NCBI GenBank assembly: GCA_040758595.1
Contig: JBFLVJ010000018.1
Location: 1-28,394 of the forward strand
Length of the DNA stretch: 28,394 nt
Source: Bilamarchaeum sp040758595
Lineage (GTDB): Archaea > Micrarchaeota > Micrarchaeia > Anstonellales > Bilamarchaeaceae
Reading direction: 5' to 3'
In this document: positions 1 to 6,476 of the stretch, piece by piece
How positions within the stretch are numbered: the stretch's first letter is position 1
Layout of the letters: the number at the start of each line of letters is the position of its first letter
Program-made: the position numbers and the translations under genes
Notes under the pieces: generated by a model
The model's database searches: none
What the model saw: the letters and a program-made list of their open reading frames with translations, nothing else
Told to the model about the DNA's origin: nothing

Positions 1-93
1 GCTGTGAAGAGAAAGGCAACCAAGAAGAAAGGGACGAAGAAGAAAGCGGCTCCGAAGAAGAAGGCCGCTAAGAAGAAAGCGAAGAAGAGATAA
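1..93 (+). CDS. C-terminal end of a lysine/alanine-rich protein (partial)
   Basis: The window opens inside a reading frame on the plus strand that ends with TAA at 91-93. The 30 visible residues are almost only Lys, Ala and Arg, with units of the AAKKK and TKKK kind and a few Pro, Gly and Thr. Such tails are typical of nucleic-acid-binding extensions on archaeal ribosomal, chromatin or RNA-binding proteins, so binding to DNA or RNA is the likely job of this part. The folded domain lies outside the window, so the protein cannot be named. A T-rich tract follows the stop at once, which suits a transcript end. Confidence 0.6.
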   Translation, partial: AVKRKATKKKGTKKKAAPKKKAAKKKAKKR

Positions 94-135
94 TCTTCTT
101 CTCTTTTATCTTTTTATTTTGATTTTGCCTTTTTC
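94..135 (+). terminator. T-rich archaeal-type terminator
   Basis: Directly after the TAA stop of the lysine-rich protein come several T runs (TCTTCTTCTCTTTTATC, then TTTTTATTTTGATTTT and TTTTTC). Archaeal RNA polymerase terminates at such U-rich tracts without needing a hairpin. The position, between a plus-strand stop and the stop of a minus-strand gene at 151, fits. Confidence 0.5.
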
Positions 136-150
136 GGAAACTCGTTCTGC

Positions 151-996
151 TCAGAGCCTGAGGAAATAATCCGACAGCTTGATGAAATGGGTCGTGGCGC
201 CCCTGTCGATATCTATGATTTTCCGTTTCTCCAGCCTGTTGAGCGCCATCGCGAGGCTCGATTTTGAGAGGCCGCATCCGCGCTCGAGCTCGTTGCGTCT
301 CGATCTGCCCTGGTTGGAGAGCAGGTACCGCACGATCGTGATGTCGTTCTCGTTGAATGTCTCCATCATCTCCTTCTTGCCCAAGGTCATATCGAGCGTT
401 GCGGCCTTGGCAGAGGCATCTGCACGCGCTTTTTGGGGCTGGCGGAGCATTGAGTGGAGGGATGCCGCGGCCAGGACGAGTATCGCGCCGCTGAGCAGGT
501 AGAGCGGCAGGTCCGGAACCGCCTGCGCGGAGCGCGGAGCGTCCTCCAGATGATAATAGATGCTCACCGCGGCAGGTCCGTCCAGCCGCAGGAGGGTGCG
601 GGAGTCTTCCGCGGAAACCGAATCGGGATATGGGGAGGCGTCCTCCAAAACGGCATACGATGGCATCAACACCGTCACCGAAGCCCCTTCCGGAGGGATG
701 AACGACATCCTCCATCCGGGACCGCTCTTGGCCGTGAGAGATGCGCTGGTGAAAGAGAATGTCGCGAATCCGCTCTGGCCCGGGGATAGCATCGCAGAGC
801 CATCCTGCACCGAATAGGAGCCGCCCACGATCCTGAAGGAGGATGCGTCTGCAGGCAGAGGCACCATCGCGGTCTCGCCGCCTTCGATGGAGACCGTGAC
901 CGCCGATGCCCCCGAGCGGTCCGCCTCGATGGCATAGAGAAGCGCGGCTGATGAGAGCGGAATCGCGAGAAGCACCAGCATGAGCGCTCTATTCAT
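151..996 (-). CDS. Membrane-anchored winged-helix transcriptional regulator
   Basis: This 281-residue protein has three visible parts. Residues 1-22 are a signal-like hydrophobic segment (LMLVLLAIPLSSAALL). Residues 25-160 are a beta-rich extracytoplasmic domain. After a membrane helix at about 162-184 comes a cytoplasmic part with a winged helix-turn-helix at about 214-281 (NDITIVRYLLSNQG, then LSKSSLAMALNRLEKRKII). The layout is that of archaeal membrane-bound one-component regulators: a sensor outside and DNA binding inside. The outer domain is not one I recognise, and the ligand is unknown. The gene is divergent from a secreted DUF5667 protein, which makes that gene and itself the likely targets. 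A weak GGTG lies about 10 nt before the ATG. The HTH call is firm; the promoter it controls is inference. Confidence 0.75.
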   Translation of the reverse strand: MNRALMLVLLAIPLSSAALLYAIEADRSGASAVTVSIEGGETAMVPLPADASSFRIVGGSYSVQDGSAMLSPGQSGFATFSFTSASLTAKSGPGWRMSFIPPEGASVTVLMPSYAVLEDASPYPDSVSAEDSRTLLRLDGPAAVSIYYHLEDAPRSAQAVPDLPLYLLSGAILVLAAASLHSMLRQPQKARADASAKAATLDMTLGKKEMMETFNENDITIVRYLLSNQGRSRRNELERGCGLSKSSLAMALNRLEKRKIIDIDRGATTHFIKLSDYFLRL

Positions 997-1041
997 ATCC
1001 GTTCACACCTGTTCACGGCCGTTCTTGGCACAAGATAAATA
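991..1041. promoter_or_regulatory. Divergent control region with 10-bp-phased TGAAC repeats
   Basis: Between the regulator and the DUF5667 gene the plus strand reads ATTCA, GTTCA, GTTCA and GTTCT starting at 991, 1001, 1011 and 1021, exactly one helical turn apart (TGAAC on the other strand). A TATA-like GATAAATA (TATTTATC on the minus strand) lies at 1034-1041, so the repeats fall between that element and the regulator's start codon. The position suits an operator bound on one DNA face. Binding by the neighbouring winged-helix protein is inferred. Confidence 0.45.
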
Positions 1042-1101
1042 CCGTTCATGTTTTTATGGATTCAGTTCCCGGCGGTTCGCCTGGAATCGGAGGTAATTGG
1101 A

Positions 1102-2025
1102 ATGAGATATGCGAGCATGATATTGCTGCTGGCCCTGGGCCTGCTGGCTGTTCCGGCTTTCGCCGCGAACGACAAGGTCAACCTGTCGGCATACGATGGG
1201 GTCGATGATTTCAGCAGCCTGGGCTGCGGATCGGAAGAGACCGCAGATGCGGGCGCCGTCCCGGGTGATTTCACCTACGGCTTCAAGAGATTCTTCGAGA
1301 ATGTGGATAAGTTCTTCACGTTCGACAAGGCCGAGCAGGCCAAGAAGAGCGCGAGGTACGGGAAGCTCAGGGCTGTTGAAGCCCACGTGATGACCTGCAA
1401 GGCGAAGGCATTGTCCGATGAGGGCGATGAGGAAGGCGCAGAGCAGGCGATGGTGCAGGCGCAGCAGCTTGTCCAGGAGCAAGAGCAGGAGATGGAGCAG
1501 GCCCAAGAACAGCTGGAAGCCGCGCTCCAAGAGGGCAGCGCCGATGAGAGCGATGTCGCTGAGGTCGAGAACCAGACCCGCAACAGCATAGCGGTCCTGC
1601 AGAGGGTGTACGAGAAAGCCCCTGAATCCGCCAAGGACGGGCTCCTGCGCGCCTTGAACAACTCCATAAGCAATTACGAGAGGCACATGGAAAGGGTCGA
1701 AGAGAGGGTGCAGACCCGCACCGAGAACGAGGGCAACGAGAGCGAGGTGAAGGTCAAGACCGAGACCGGCAAGGACGACCAGAACGAGACCGAGTATGAA
1801 GCGGAAGACGGATCCGCAGATGAGAGCGCAGACGTCTCTGACAGCCCCCCTAGGGCGAATGAGACCGGAGGCGCCGGCAAGCCTGAAGACGCTGGAACGG
1901 CCGGTAAGGGCCAGAGCGGAGACGATTCCGACGACGAACCTGAGATGGAAGCAGAGGAAGGATCCGCAGAGGAGGAACCTGAGGAGGAGATAGAAGAGCC
2001 GGAAGATGAGGAAGAGTCCGAGTGA
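1102..2025 (+). CDS. Secreted DUF5667-domain protein with acidic C-terminal tail
   Basis: I place the start at the ATG at 1102 because a strong GGAGGT lies just upstream (1089-1094) and a clean signal peptide follows (MILLLALGLLAVPAFAA). The product has 307 residues. After the signal, residues about 52-175 match the DUF5667 pattern: VPGDFTYGFKRFFENVDKFFTFD, followed by a long Lys/Ala/Glu helical region that begins with 'KLRAVEAHV'. Residues 115-145 are a Gln/Glu-rich coiled coil. From about 205 onward the chain is Glu/Asp/Ser-rich and probably disordered, ending in a nearly pure acidic run. The family occurs in archaea and Gram-positive bacteria and its function is not established. No C-terminal membrane anchor is visible, so the mature protein should be exported and free or loosely bound. 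It is divergent from the membrane-bound regulator at 151-996. A T7 run follows the stop. Confidence 0.8.
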   Translation: MRYASMILLLALGLLAVPAFAANDKVNLSAYDGVDDFSSLGCGSEETADAGAVPGDFTYGFKRFFENVDKFFTFDKAEQAKKSARYGKLRAVEAHVMTCKAKALSDEGDEEGAEQAMVQAQQLVQEQEQEMEQAQEQLEAALQEGSADESDVAEVENQTRNSIAVLQRVYEKAPESAKDGLLRALNNSISNYERHMERVEERVQTRTENEGNESEVKVKTETGKDDQNETEYEAEDGSADESADVSDSPPRANETGGAGKPEDAGTAGKGQSGDDSDDEPEMEAEEGSAEEEPEEEIEEPEDEEESE

Positions 2026-2030
2026 TCGGA

Positions 2031-2046
2031 CATCCTCTTTTTTTCG
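2031..2046 (+). terminator. Oligo-T terminator of the DUF5667 gene
   Basis: A run of seven T (2038-2044) starts 12 nt after the TGA stop at 2023-2025. This is the usual archaeal U-tract type of terminator. Confidence 0.5.
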
Positions 2047-2411
2047 CGGCAGGGAGGCGAACATATCGGGCCTTTGGACTTTGCCCTATATCTCCCTGAT
2101 GATTGCATCACGGGGAGGAATATACCCACCGCCAATGCCCTGCTGCGATACCTGTTTTTTATCTCAATAATCATTCCCTGATTAGACCTCAGGGCTTTTG
2201 ACCAAAACCTTTACTTTTGCCATCAGAAAACAGTTGACAAAAGTAATGGTTCAGAACTCAAGATCATCGTCATCGGGTTTCCCCTCAGAGGTATTGCATT
2301 GTCATCATGTGAGCATTAGTTCTCCGGCAAAGCTTATGTAGCTTCCTTTGCGGGAGCGAGGCGACCGAGAGGCTTGAATCACACTTTTAACCTGAGTGGT
2401 ATATAGGAAAA
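2046..2411. other. Gene-poor stretch with inverted repeats
   Basis: No credible reading frame covers this stretch. It holds a short hairpin TGATG-ATTG-CATCA near 2098-2111. It also holds a 9-bp perfect inverted repeat, TTACTTTTG at 2211-2219 and CAAAAGTAA at 2238-2246, extended by CC/GG after one mismatch. A third hairpin has CCGGCAAAG at 2324-2332 pairing with CTTTGCGGG at 2346-2354 (one mismatch). TATA-like motifs are at 2384-2390 (CTTTTAA) and 2400-2405 (TATATA). I saw no tRNA, 5S, SRP or RNase P signature. Confidence 0.4.
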
Positions 2412-2480
2412 GTTCGGAATGATGATTGTTCGACAGGCCGAGGGCTGAACCCGATGAAGAAAACATCACATCTGACCGGA
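2412..2480 (+). ncRNA. Possible C/D box guide RNA
   Basis: Boxes occur in the right order on the plus strand: C box ATGATGA (2419-2425), D' box CTGA (2445-2448), C'-like CGATGAA (2452-2458) and D box CTGA (2472-2475). The C'-D spacer is 13 nt, normal for archaea; the C-D' spacer is 19 nt, longer than usual. A CTTTTAA element at 2384-2390 would place a transcription start near 2412, just before the C box. The flanks pair only weakly, and I could not match the guide segments to a target. Chance occurrence is possible. Confidence 0.3.
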
Positions 2481-2496
2481 AACGATTATCGGAAGG

Positions 2497-2549
2497 AGAA
2501 AAGAGATTGAAGAAAAGGATAAAGCGGAGAAAAGAAAGATTAGAAAGGA
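2497..2549 (-). terminator. T-rich 3' region of the TFB gene
   Basis: Read on the minus strand, the bases after the TFB stop contain repeated T runs (CTTTCTAATCTTTCTTTTCTCC and further TTTTC tracts). This fits U-tract termination of the TFB transcript. Confidence 0.35.
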
Positions 2550-2550
2550 A

Positions 2551-3465
2551 CTATAGGTTGACCTTGAGCCCCAGCTCCTTCTTGAGCTCGCGGTATCTGT
2601 TCCTGATGGTGACTTCCGTCACGCCGGCGACGTCCGCGACCTCTTTCTGGGTCTTCTTCTCCCCGTGCATCGCGCTGGCGATGTAGAGTGCCGCAGCGGC
2701 GACCCCGGTCGGCCCGCGCCCTGATATCAGGCCTTTGCGAAGAGCCTTCCTTATCAGCTTGACGGCTTCCTCCTGGACCTCCCCTCCCAATTTGAGGGCG
2801 GTTGCGAACTTCGGCACGTACTGCGCCGGGTCTGTAAGCGGGACATCGACCTTGAGCTCGGACTTCAGGAACCGATAGGCCCTGCCGATCTCCTTCTTCT
2901 CGATGCCGGAGGCTCTCGATATCTCATCGAGCGTCCTGGGTATCCCCTGGAGCCTGCAGATGGCGTAGATGACCGCGGCGACCACGCTCTCTATGAGCCT
3001 TCCGCGGATGAGCTCTTCCTTGACCGCTCTCCGGTACAGGAGGGCGGCGCTCTCTTTGATGTTCTCGGGGAGGCCGAGCGATGATGCGACGCGGTCGAGC
3101 TCTGCGAGCGCGATGACCAGGTTCCTCTCCATCGAGGTGGCTATTGACACCCTCTTGTGCCATTTCCTCATCCGATAGAGCTGGGCCTGCTTCTTCGGGC
3201 TTATCTTTCCGCCGCGGATGTCGCGGTTGTACTGGTCTATCTCCGTGACCAGGCCCTTGTTCGGCCTCATGTACTTGATCGGCGCTCCTCCGCGGGCCTT
3301 CTTCTCCTTCTGCTCGGCGTCGAAGGCGCGCCACTCGGGGCCCATATCATGGATGTTCTCCGCGATGATGAGGCCGCAGTTGGAGCAAAGAAGCTCTCCC
3401 CTCTCGTAATCGCGCACGACGCGCTTGCTTTTGCATTCGGGACATTTGGTGGTGGTGGCTCCCAT
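2551..3465 (-). CDS. tfb: Transcription initiation factor TFB
   Basis: TFB is the archaeal homologue of TFIIB. It joins TBP at the TATA box and BRE and recruits RNA polymerase. The ATG at 3465 follows GCGGAGGA, an excellent Shine-Dalgarno sequence, and gives 304 residues, the normal TFB length. Residues 8-30 form the zinc ribbon (C8, C11, C27, C30). The B-reader/linker follows (WRAFDAEQKEKKARGG), then two cyclin-like repeats at about 100-190 and 200-300, including LPENIKESAALLYRRA and GRGPTGVAAAALYIAS. The final helix-turn-helix (QKEVADVAGVTEVTIRNRYRELK) is the BRE-contacting element. A strong TATA element lies about 65-75 nt upstream. Archaea may carry several TFBs, and whether this one is the general factor cannot be told here. 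Confidence 0.96.
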   Translation of the reverse strand: MGATTTKCPECKSKRVVRDYERGELLCSNCGLIIAENIHDMGPEWRAFDAEQKEKKARGGAPIKYMRPNKGLVTEIDQYNRDIRGGKISPKKQAQLYRMRKWHKRVSIATSMERNLVIALAELDRVASSLGLPENIKESAALLYRRAVKEELIRGRLIESVVAAVIYAICRLQGIPRTLDEISRASGIEKKEIGRAYRFLKSELKVDVPLTDPAQYVPKFATALKLGGEVQEEAVKLIRKALRKGLISGRGPTGVAAAALYIASAMHGEKKTQKEVADVAGVTEVTIRNRYRELKKELGLKVNL

Positions 3466-3525
3466 GGAGTTCCTCCGCAAATTTGTAGTAACATTTTTAA
3501 GAATTTGCAGAATTTTTATGAACAC

Positions 3526-3546
3526 CGGTATTTATATATTTTTCGG
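3526..3546 (-). promoter_or_regulatory. TATA box and BRE of the TFB gene
   Basis: On the minus strand CCGAAAAATATATAAATACC contains an A-rich BRE followed by a classical archaeal TATA box. It would start the TFB message near 3508 with a leader of about 40 nt. Because TATATA is symmetric, it might also serve the ParB-like gene on the plus strand. Confidence 0.6.
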
Positions 3547-3638
3547 TTTTTGAGCCCAAATAGAGCTATGACGCTCGGGAAGAGCTCCGACGGGTGAAGA
3601 GATTAAAAGTTAGCCTGGGTATTCCCTCCGGTGATGTG

Positions 3639-4046
3639 ATGCCGTTCGGACTCGTCCCTCCGAAGGAGGAGGAAGCGGTTTTCAGGAAGATGGTCGCTTA
3701 TTACAAGCAGATATATACGGGAGTTGGTTTCAAGAGGGATGAGAAAGACCTCGACCACAAAGAGCTCGGCGAGCTCCTTTATACCTATCCCGGCGAAGAG
3801 AGCGAGGCCACCGCCGCCGAGAAGATGGCCAGGATAAGCTCTGCCATAGGGGAGGGATACGATACACCCATAATAGTCCTGAAGGCCGGTCGCAAGATGA
3901 TTCTTCTGGACGGCCACAGGAGGGTGCGGGTGGCCTACTCCCAGGGGATGGGCTGGAAGGCGCTGCTCATCGTCCCGGACAAGAAGATGAAGTTCGGCAT
4001 GGAAGACATGGTGATGGGCAAGGTCAAGGACCTGTACGGAAGATGA
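3639..4046 (+). CDS. Small ParB/sulfiredoxin-fold protein
   Basis: With the ATG at 3639, preceded by GGTGAT, the protein has 135 residues. An upstream GTG at 3594 would add 15 residues and cannot be excluded. Residues 75-115 match the ParB N-terminal-like fold: TPIIVLKAGRKMILLDGHRR is the strand plus the signature G-H-R-R box (91-95), which in ParB binds CTP or phosphate. The preceding residues 55-75 (SEATAAEKMARISSAIGEG) form the usual leading helix. There is no helix-turn-helix after the core, so this is not a chromosome-partition ParB. Stand-alone members are often nucleotide-binding or regulatory proteins of unknown role. It is divergent from TFB and ends 2 nt from the convergent CorA-like gene. 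Confidence 0.65.
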   Translation: MPFGLVPPKEEEAVFRKMVAYYKQIYTGVGFKRDEKDLDHKELGELLYTYPGEESEATAAEKMARISSAIGEGYDTPIIVLKAGRKMILLDGHRRVRVAYSQGMGWKALLIVPDKKMKFGMEDMVMGKVKDLYGR

Positions 4047-4048
4047 TG

Positions 4049-5161
4049 TCAATCAGCCCGCTCGGGCAAGAGTCCGCTGCTCTTGACCCACCAGAAAGCA
4101 ACCGCTATCGAGATGATGGTCGAACCCAGGATTATCGCAAGGTATTGCGGCAGATAGGCAGGCCCGAGGTTCTCGAAGAAGCCGGTCCCGAATATAGTCG
4201 CTATCGTGTTGGGGACCAGAACCGCGGTGCCTAGGATGGTGAGGTACGCCACCATCATGGCGAGCCTGTTGTTGAGTATCTGGAGCTGGTTGTTGTATAT
4301 GCTCTGCATGACCTCCAGTCCGCTGGCCAGAACCTGGCTCATGTGCTCTGCCAGCTCTATCTGGTAATTGGTCTCTATGACGAGGGCACCCAAGCGCTCC
4401 AGGAGCCTCTGGTCGTCCGAAAGGATCTCCGGATCCCCGTAGCGGAGGGTGTTGAGCACATCGACGGTCTGCCAGAGGCCGTTCATATAGACCATCAGGG
4501 CGTGCTTCATCTTGTGTATCTCCCCGCCTATCTCGGTCCGGGGAGTATCGGTCCTGGAGAGCTTCTCGCTCACGCTGTCTGCGCACTTCTCCAGCCCGCG
4601 CAAAGCATCGAAATTCCGGCTGTTGTTCTCGTCCAGGATGCGGGTGAGGATGATCGTTATCTTGTCCCTCTTCGGGATCTTCTGCCTGATCTTCCTCATG
4701 AATATCTTCCCATAGCGCCTGAGCCTGAAAAAGCGGGTGGCTTGTGTCGTGTGGATGGTGACCAGCACATTCTCCCGGATGAGCACCAGCAGGTGGTTGA
4801 TTGTCACATCGAACCCCTGTGCGAATATGACCGGGACGAGGATCCCCATCTCGGTGTCAAAGTCCTCGTATCCGCTCTCCGAAGTCCCTTTTAGCAGGCT
4901 GTCGACCATCTGCGCATTGAATGCCATGGATTTGGCCACATCCGGGGCATCCCGCTTGAGGTCCTCGACGATATAATCGACCCAGGAGATGGAGGATGAA
5001 CCTATGAGGGAGAGGAGCTCCTTGACATCCTGGACCTCCATCTCGGTAGTGGTTCCGTCGTTCTGCAGGGAGACGCAGAACCCCTTCTGCTCCAGCGATA
5101 AGACTAGCTTGCTGCCCGCCTCCTTGCGGGCTTTTTCCAAGAGGTCCTTGCTGAGCGTCAT
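4049..5161 (-). CDS. CorA-family membrane protein lacking the GMN motif
   Basis: CorA proteins are pentameric Mg2+/divalent cation channels with a large cytoplasmic domain and two C-terminal membrane helices. Here a 280-residue soluble part with long helices (including IELAEHMSQVLASGLEVMQ and NNQLQILNNRLAMMVAYLTI) leads into TM1 (about 295-320) and TM2 (about 338-360), with a basic and then acidic end. The usual G-M-N signature after TM1 is replaced by G-T-G (about 325-327) in TIATIFGTGFF. The GMN asparagine and methionine build the outer selectivity ring, so selectivity or activity is probably altered. The start could be the ATG at 5161 (GGTGG upstream) or the GTG at 5170, which sits 25 nt from a TATA box and would be leaderless. 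Length (370) is close to the family norm. Confidence 0.8.
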   Translation of the reverse strand: MTLSKDLLEKARKEAGSKLVLSLEQKGFCVSLQNDGTTTEMEVQDVKELLSLIGSSSISWVDYIVEDLKRDAPDVAKSMAFNAQMVDSLLKGTSESGYEDFDTEMGILVPVIFAQGFDVTINHLLVLIRENVLVTIHTTQATRFFRLRRYGKIFMRKIRQKIPKRDKITIILTRILDENNSRNFDALRGLEKCADSVSEKLSRTDTPRTEIGGEIHKMKHALMVYMNGLWQTVDVLNTLRYGDPEILSDDQRLLERLGALVIETNYQIELAEHMSQVLASGLEVMQSIYNNQLQILNNRLAMMVAYLTILGTAVLVPNTIATIFGTGFFENLGPAYLPQYLAIILGSTIISIAVAFWWVKSSGLLPERAD

Positions 5162-5189
5162 ATCAGCCACCGTCTTTTTTTGCCGTGCT

Positions 5190-5200
5190 AATATAAAAAG
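5190..5200 (-). promoter_or_regulatory. TATA box of the CorA-like gene
   Basis: CTTTTTATATT on the minus strand lies 25-34 nt before the possible start codons at 5170 and 5161, so the message has little or no leader. Confidence 0.5.
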
Positions 5201-5221
5201 CTGAGGGCGTCCTTAACAGTG

Positions 5222-5252
5222 GTAATAAATAGAAGAAAATAATTATATATGG
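5222..5252 (-). terminator. AT-rich 3' region of pgk
   Basis: Immediately after the pgk stop the minus strand reads ATATATAATTATTTTCTTCTATTTATT (5226-5252 region), a T-rich tract suited to archaeal termination. Confidence 0.35.
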
Positions 5253-6476
5253 TTAGGACAGCGGGAATTTCTTCTCATTCTCGTCGAGCACGCTGAGGCC
5301 GGGCAGCTCCTTGCCGCACAGATACCTCATGAGGGCCTTACCCGAGAGGCTCACATAGCCGAAGTTTTTCTTGTCGATGCCGAAGCGCTCTATCGCCGAG
5401 ACGGTGTGTCCGCCGCCCAGCAGCGAGAATGCGTCCGAGCGGGCTATCGCTTCCAGTACGGCTTTCGTCCCTTTCGAGAAATCATCCACTTCATAGACAC
5501 CCAGCGGCCCGTTCATCACGACGAAATGGGAGTTGTTTATCACTTGGATGTAGCGCTCGGCGGTCTTGTCCCCTATGTCCCATATCTGGCCTTCGGTGAT
5601 GGCATCCACGGCCGAGTCCTTGCGCTCCAGCTTGGAGCCGCCCGTATCCGCCCGGGGCGTCTTGACTGACAGGCCGACATCCAGCGGGAGAACGATCTTT
5701 CCGTCGAACCTCTCCAGGAGCCCCCGGGCATCCGGTATCTTCTCATCGAGCTTGGAGTCTTTGAGATAGCCTTCTGATTCGCCGACCTTATGTCCTGCCG
5801 CCCTTATCAGCAGGACTGCCAAGGCTCCGCCGACGAGGACCTCTCGGGCCCTGCCGTCCGAGAGCCATTGGTCCATTATCTTGAAAGAGTCGTCGGCCTT
5901 GGAGCCGCCGAATATGAATGTGACGTCTTTTCCGTGCCGTATCTTGTCGACGGCCTCCACTTCGGCTGCAAGCACATCGCCCGCGAAGCACGGCATGTGC
6001 TTGGCGAACCCCACCACGCTCGAGTGCTTCCTGTGGGCAACGGACAGGGCATCGAGGACGTAATAGTCGGCGAGCGGAGATAGATGGTGCACTATCTCGC
6101 CATCGCCGTCAGGGTGCTCGGTCTCGCATCTGAGCTTCCTGACGTTGTCGAGCATGAGGACACCGCCGTCATTGAGACGCTTGATGGCCTTGGCGACATC
6201 TTCCCCCACCACGTCCATGAATACGACGTCCCGCCCTATCAGATGATGGAGTATCTTGGCATGCTGCTCCAGGCCGATGAAATCATCCCGGCCTTCCCTA
6301 CCCTGATGCGATAGGATGACGACTCTGGCCCCGCGGTCGCTGAGTCCTTTTATCGTCCCGGCATGGGCACGGATGCGGGCATCACCGATGAGTTTGCCAT
6401 TGTCGACAGGGCAGTTGAGGTCCGCCCTCACCAATACAGTCTTCCCGCGAACATCGACATCAGCTATCCGCCTCAT
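5253..6476 (-). CDS. pgk: Phosphoglycerate kinase
   Basis: The enzyme interconverts 1,3-bisphosphoglycerate + ADP and 3-phosphoglycerate + ATP in glycolysis and gluconeogenesis. I chose the ATG at 6476 (MRRIADVDVRGKTVLVRAD) because the family begins there, giving the standard 407 residues; a GGGGAG lies upstream. Visible motifs are RADLNCP (substrate Arg/Asp/Asn), LSHQGR, LDNVR, HRKHSSVVGF, the hinge-side GGSKADDSFKIMD nucleotide-binding loop, NGPLGVYEVDDFSKGT, and LLGGGHT at the phosphate end. In bacteria the box is usually ENVR and GGGDS; the variants LDNVR and GGGHT are of the archaeal kind. The start overlaps the end of topA by 17 nt, so the two are probably co-transcribed and translationally coupled. 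Confidence 0.96.
   Translation of the reverse strand: MRRIADVDVRGKTVLVRADLNCPVDNGKLIGDARIRAHAGTIKGLSDRGARVVILSHQGREGRDDFIGLEQHAKILHHLIGRDVVFMDVVGEDVAKAIKRLNDGGVLMLDNVRKLRCETEHPDGDGEIVHHLSPLADYYVLDALSVAHRKHSSVVGFAKHMPCFAGDVLAAEVEAVDKIRHGKDVTFIFGGSKADDSFKIMDQWLSDGRAREVLVGGALAVLLIRAAGHKVGESEGYLKDSKLDEKIPDARGLLERFDGKIVLPLDVGLSVKTPRADTGGSKLERKDSAVDAITEGQIWDIGDKTAERYIQVINNSHFVVMNGPLGVYEVDDFSKGTKAVLEAIARSDAFSLLGGGHTVSAIERFGIDKKNFGYVSLSGKALMRYLCGKELPGLSVLDENEKKFPLS

Noticed and set aside
1054..2064. Minus-strand frame of 336 codons opposite the DUF5667 gene
   Set aside because: Its Leu/Gly-rich translation follows from the Glu/Gln-rich codons of the real gene on the other strand, which has a strong SD and signal peptide.
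2046..2550. tRNA, 5S, SRP or RNase P RNA gene in the gap
   Set aside because: I found no T-loop/anticodon arrangement, helix-8 motif or RNase P core words. Only small hairpins and possible C/D boxes are present.
2426..2686. TTG-started plus-strand frame of 86 codons with a Lys/Arg-rich middle
   Set aside because: It overlaps the 3' end of TFB in antisense for half its length and has no SD; the basic run comes from the A-rich terminator region.
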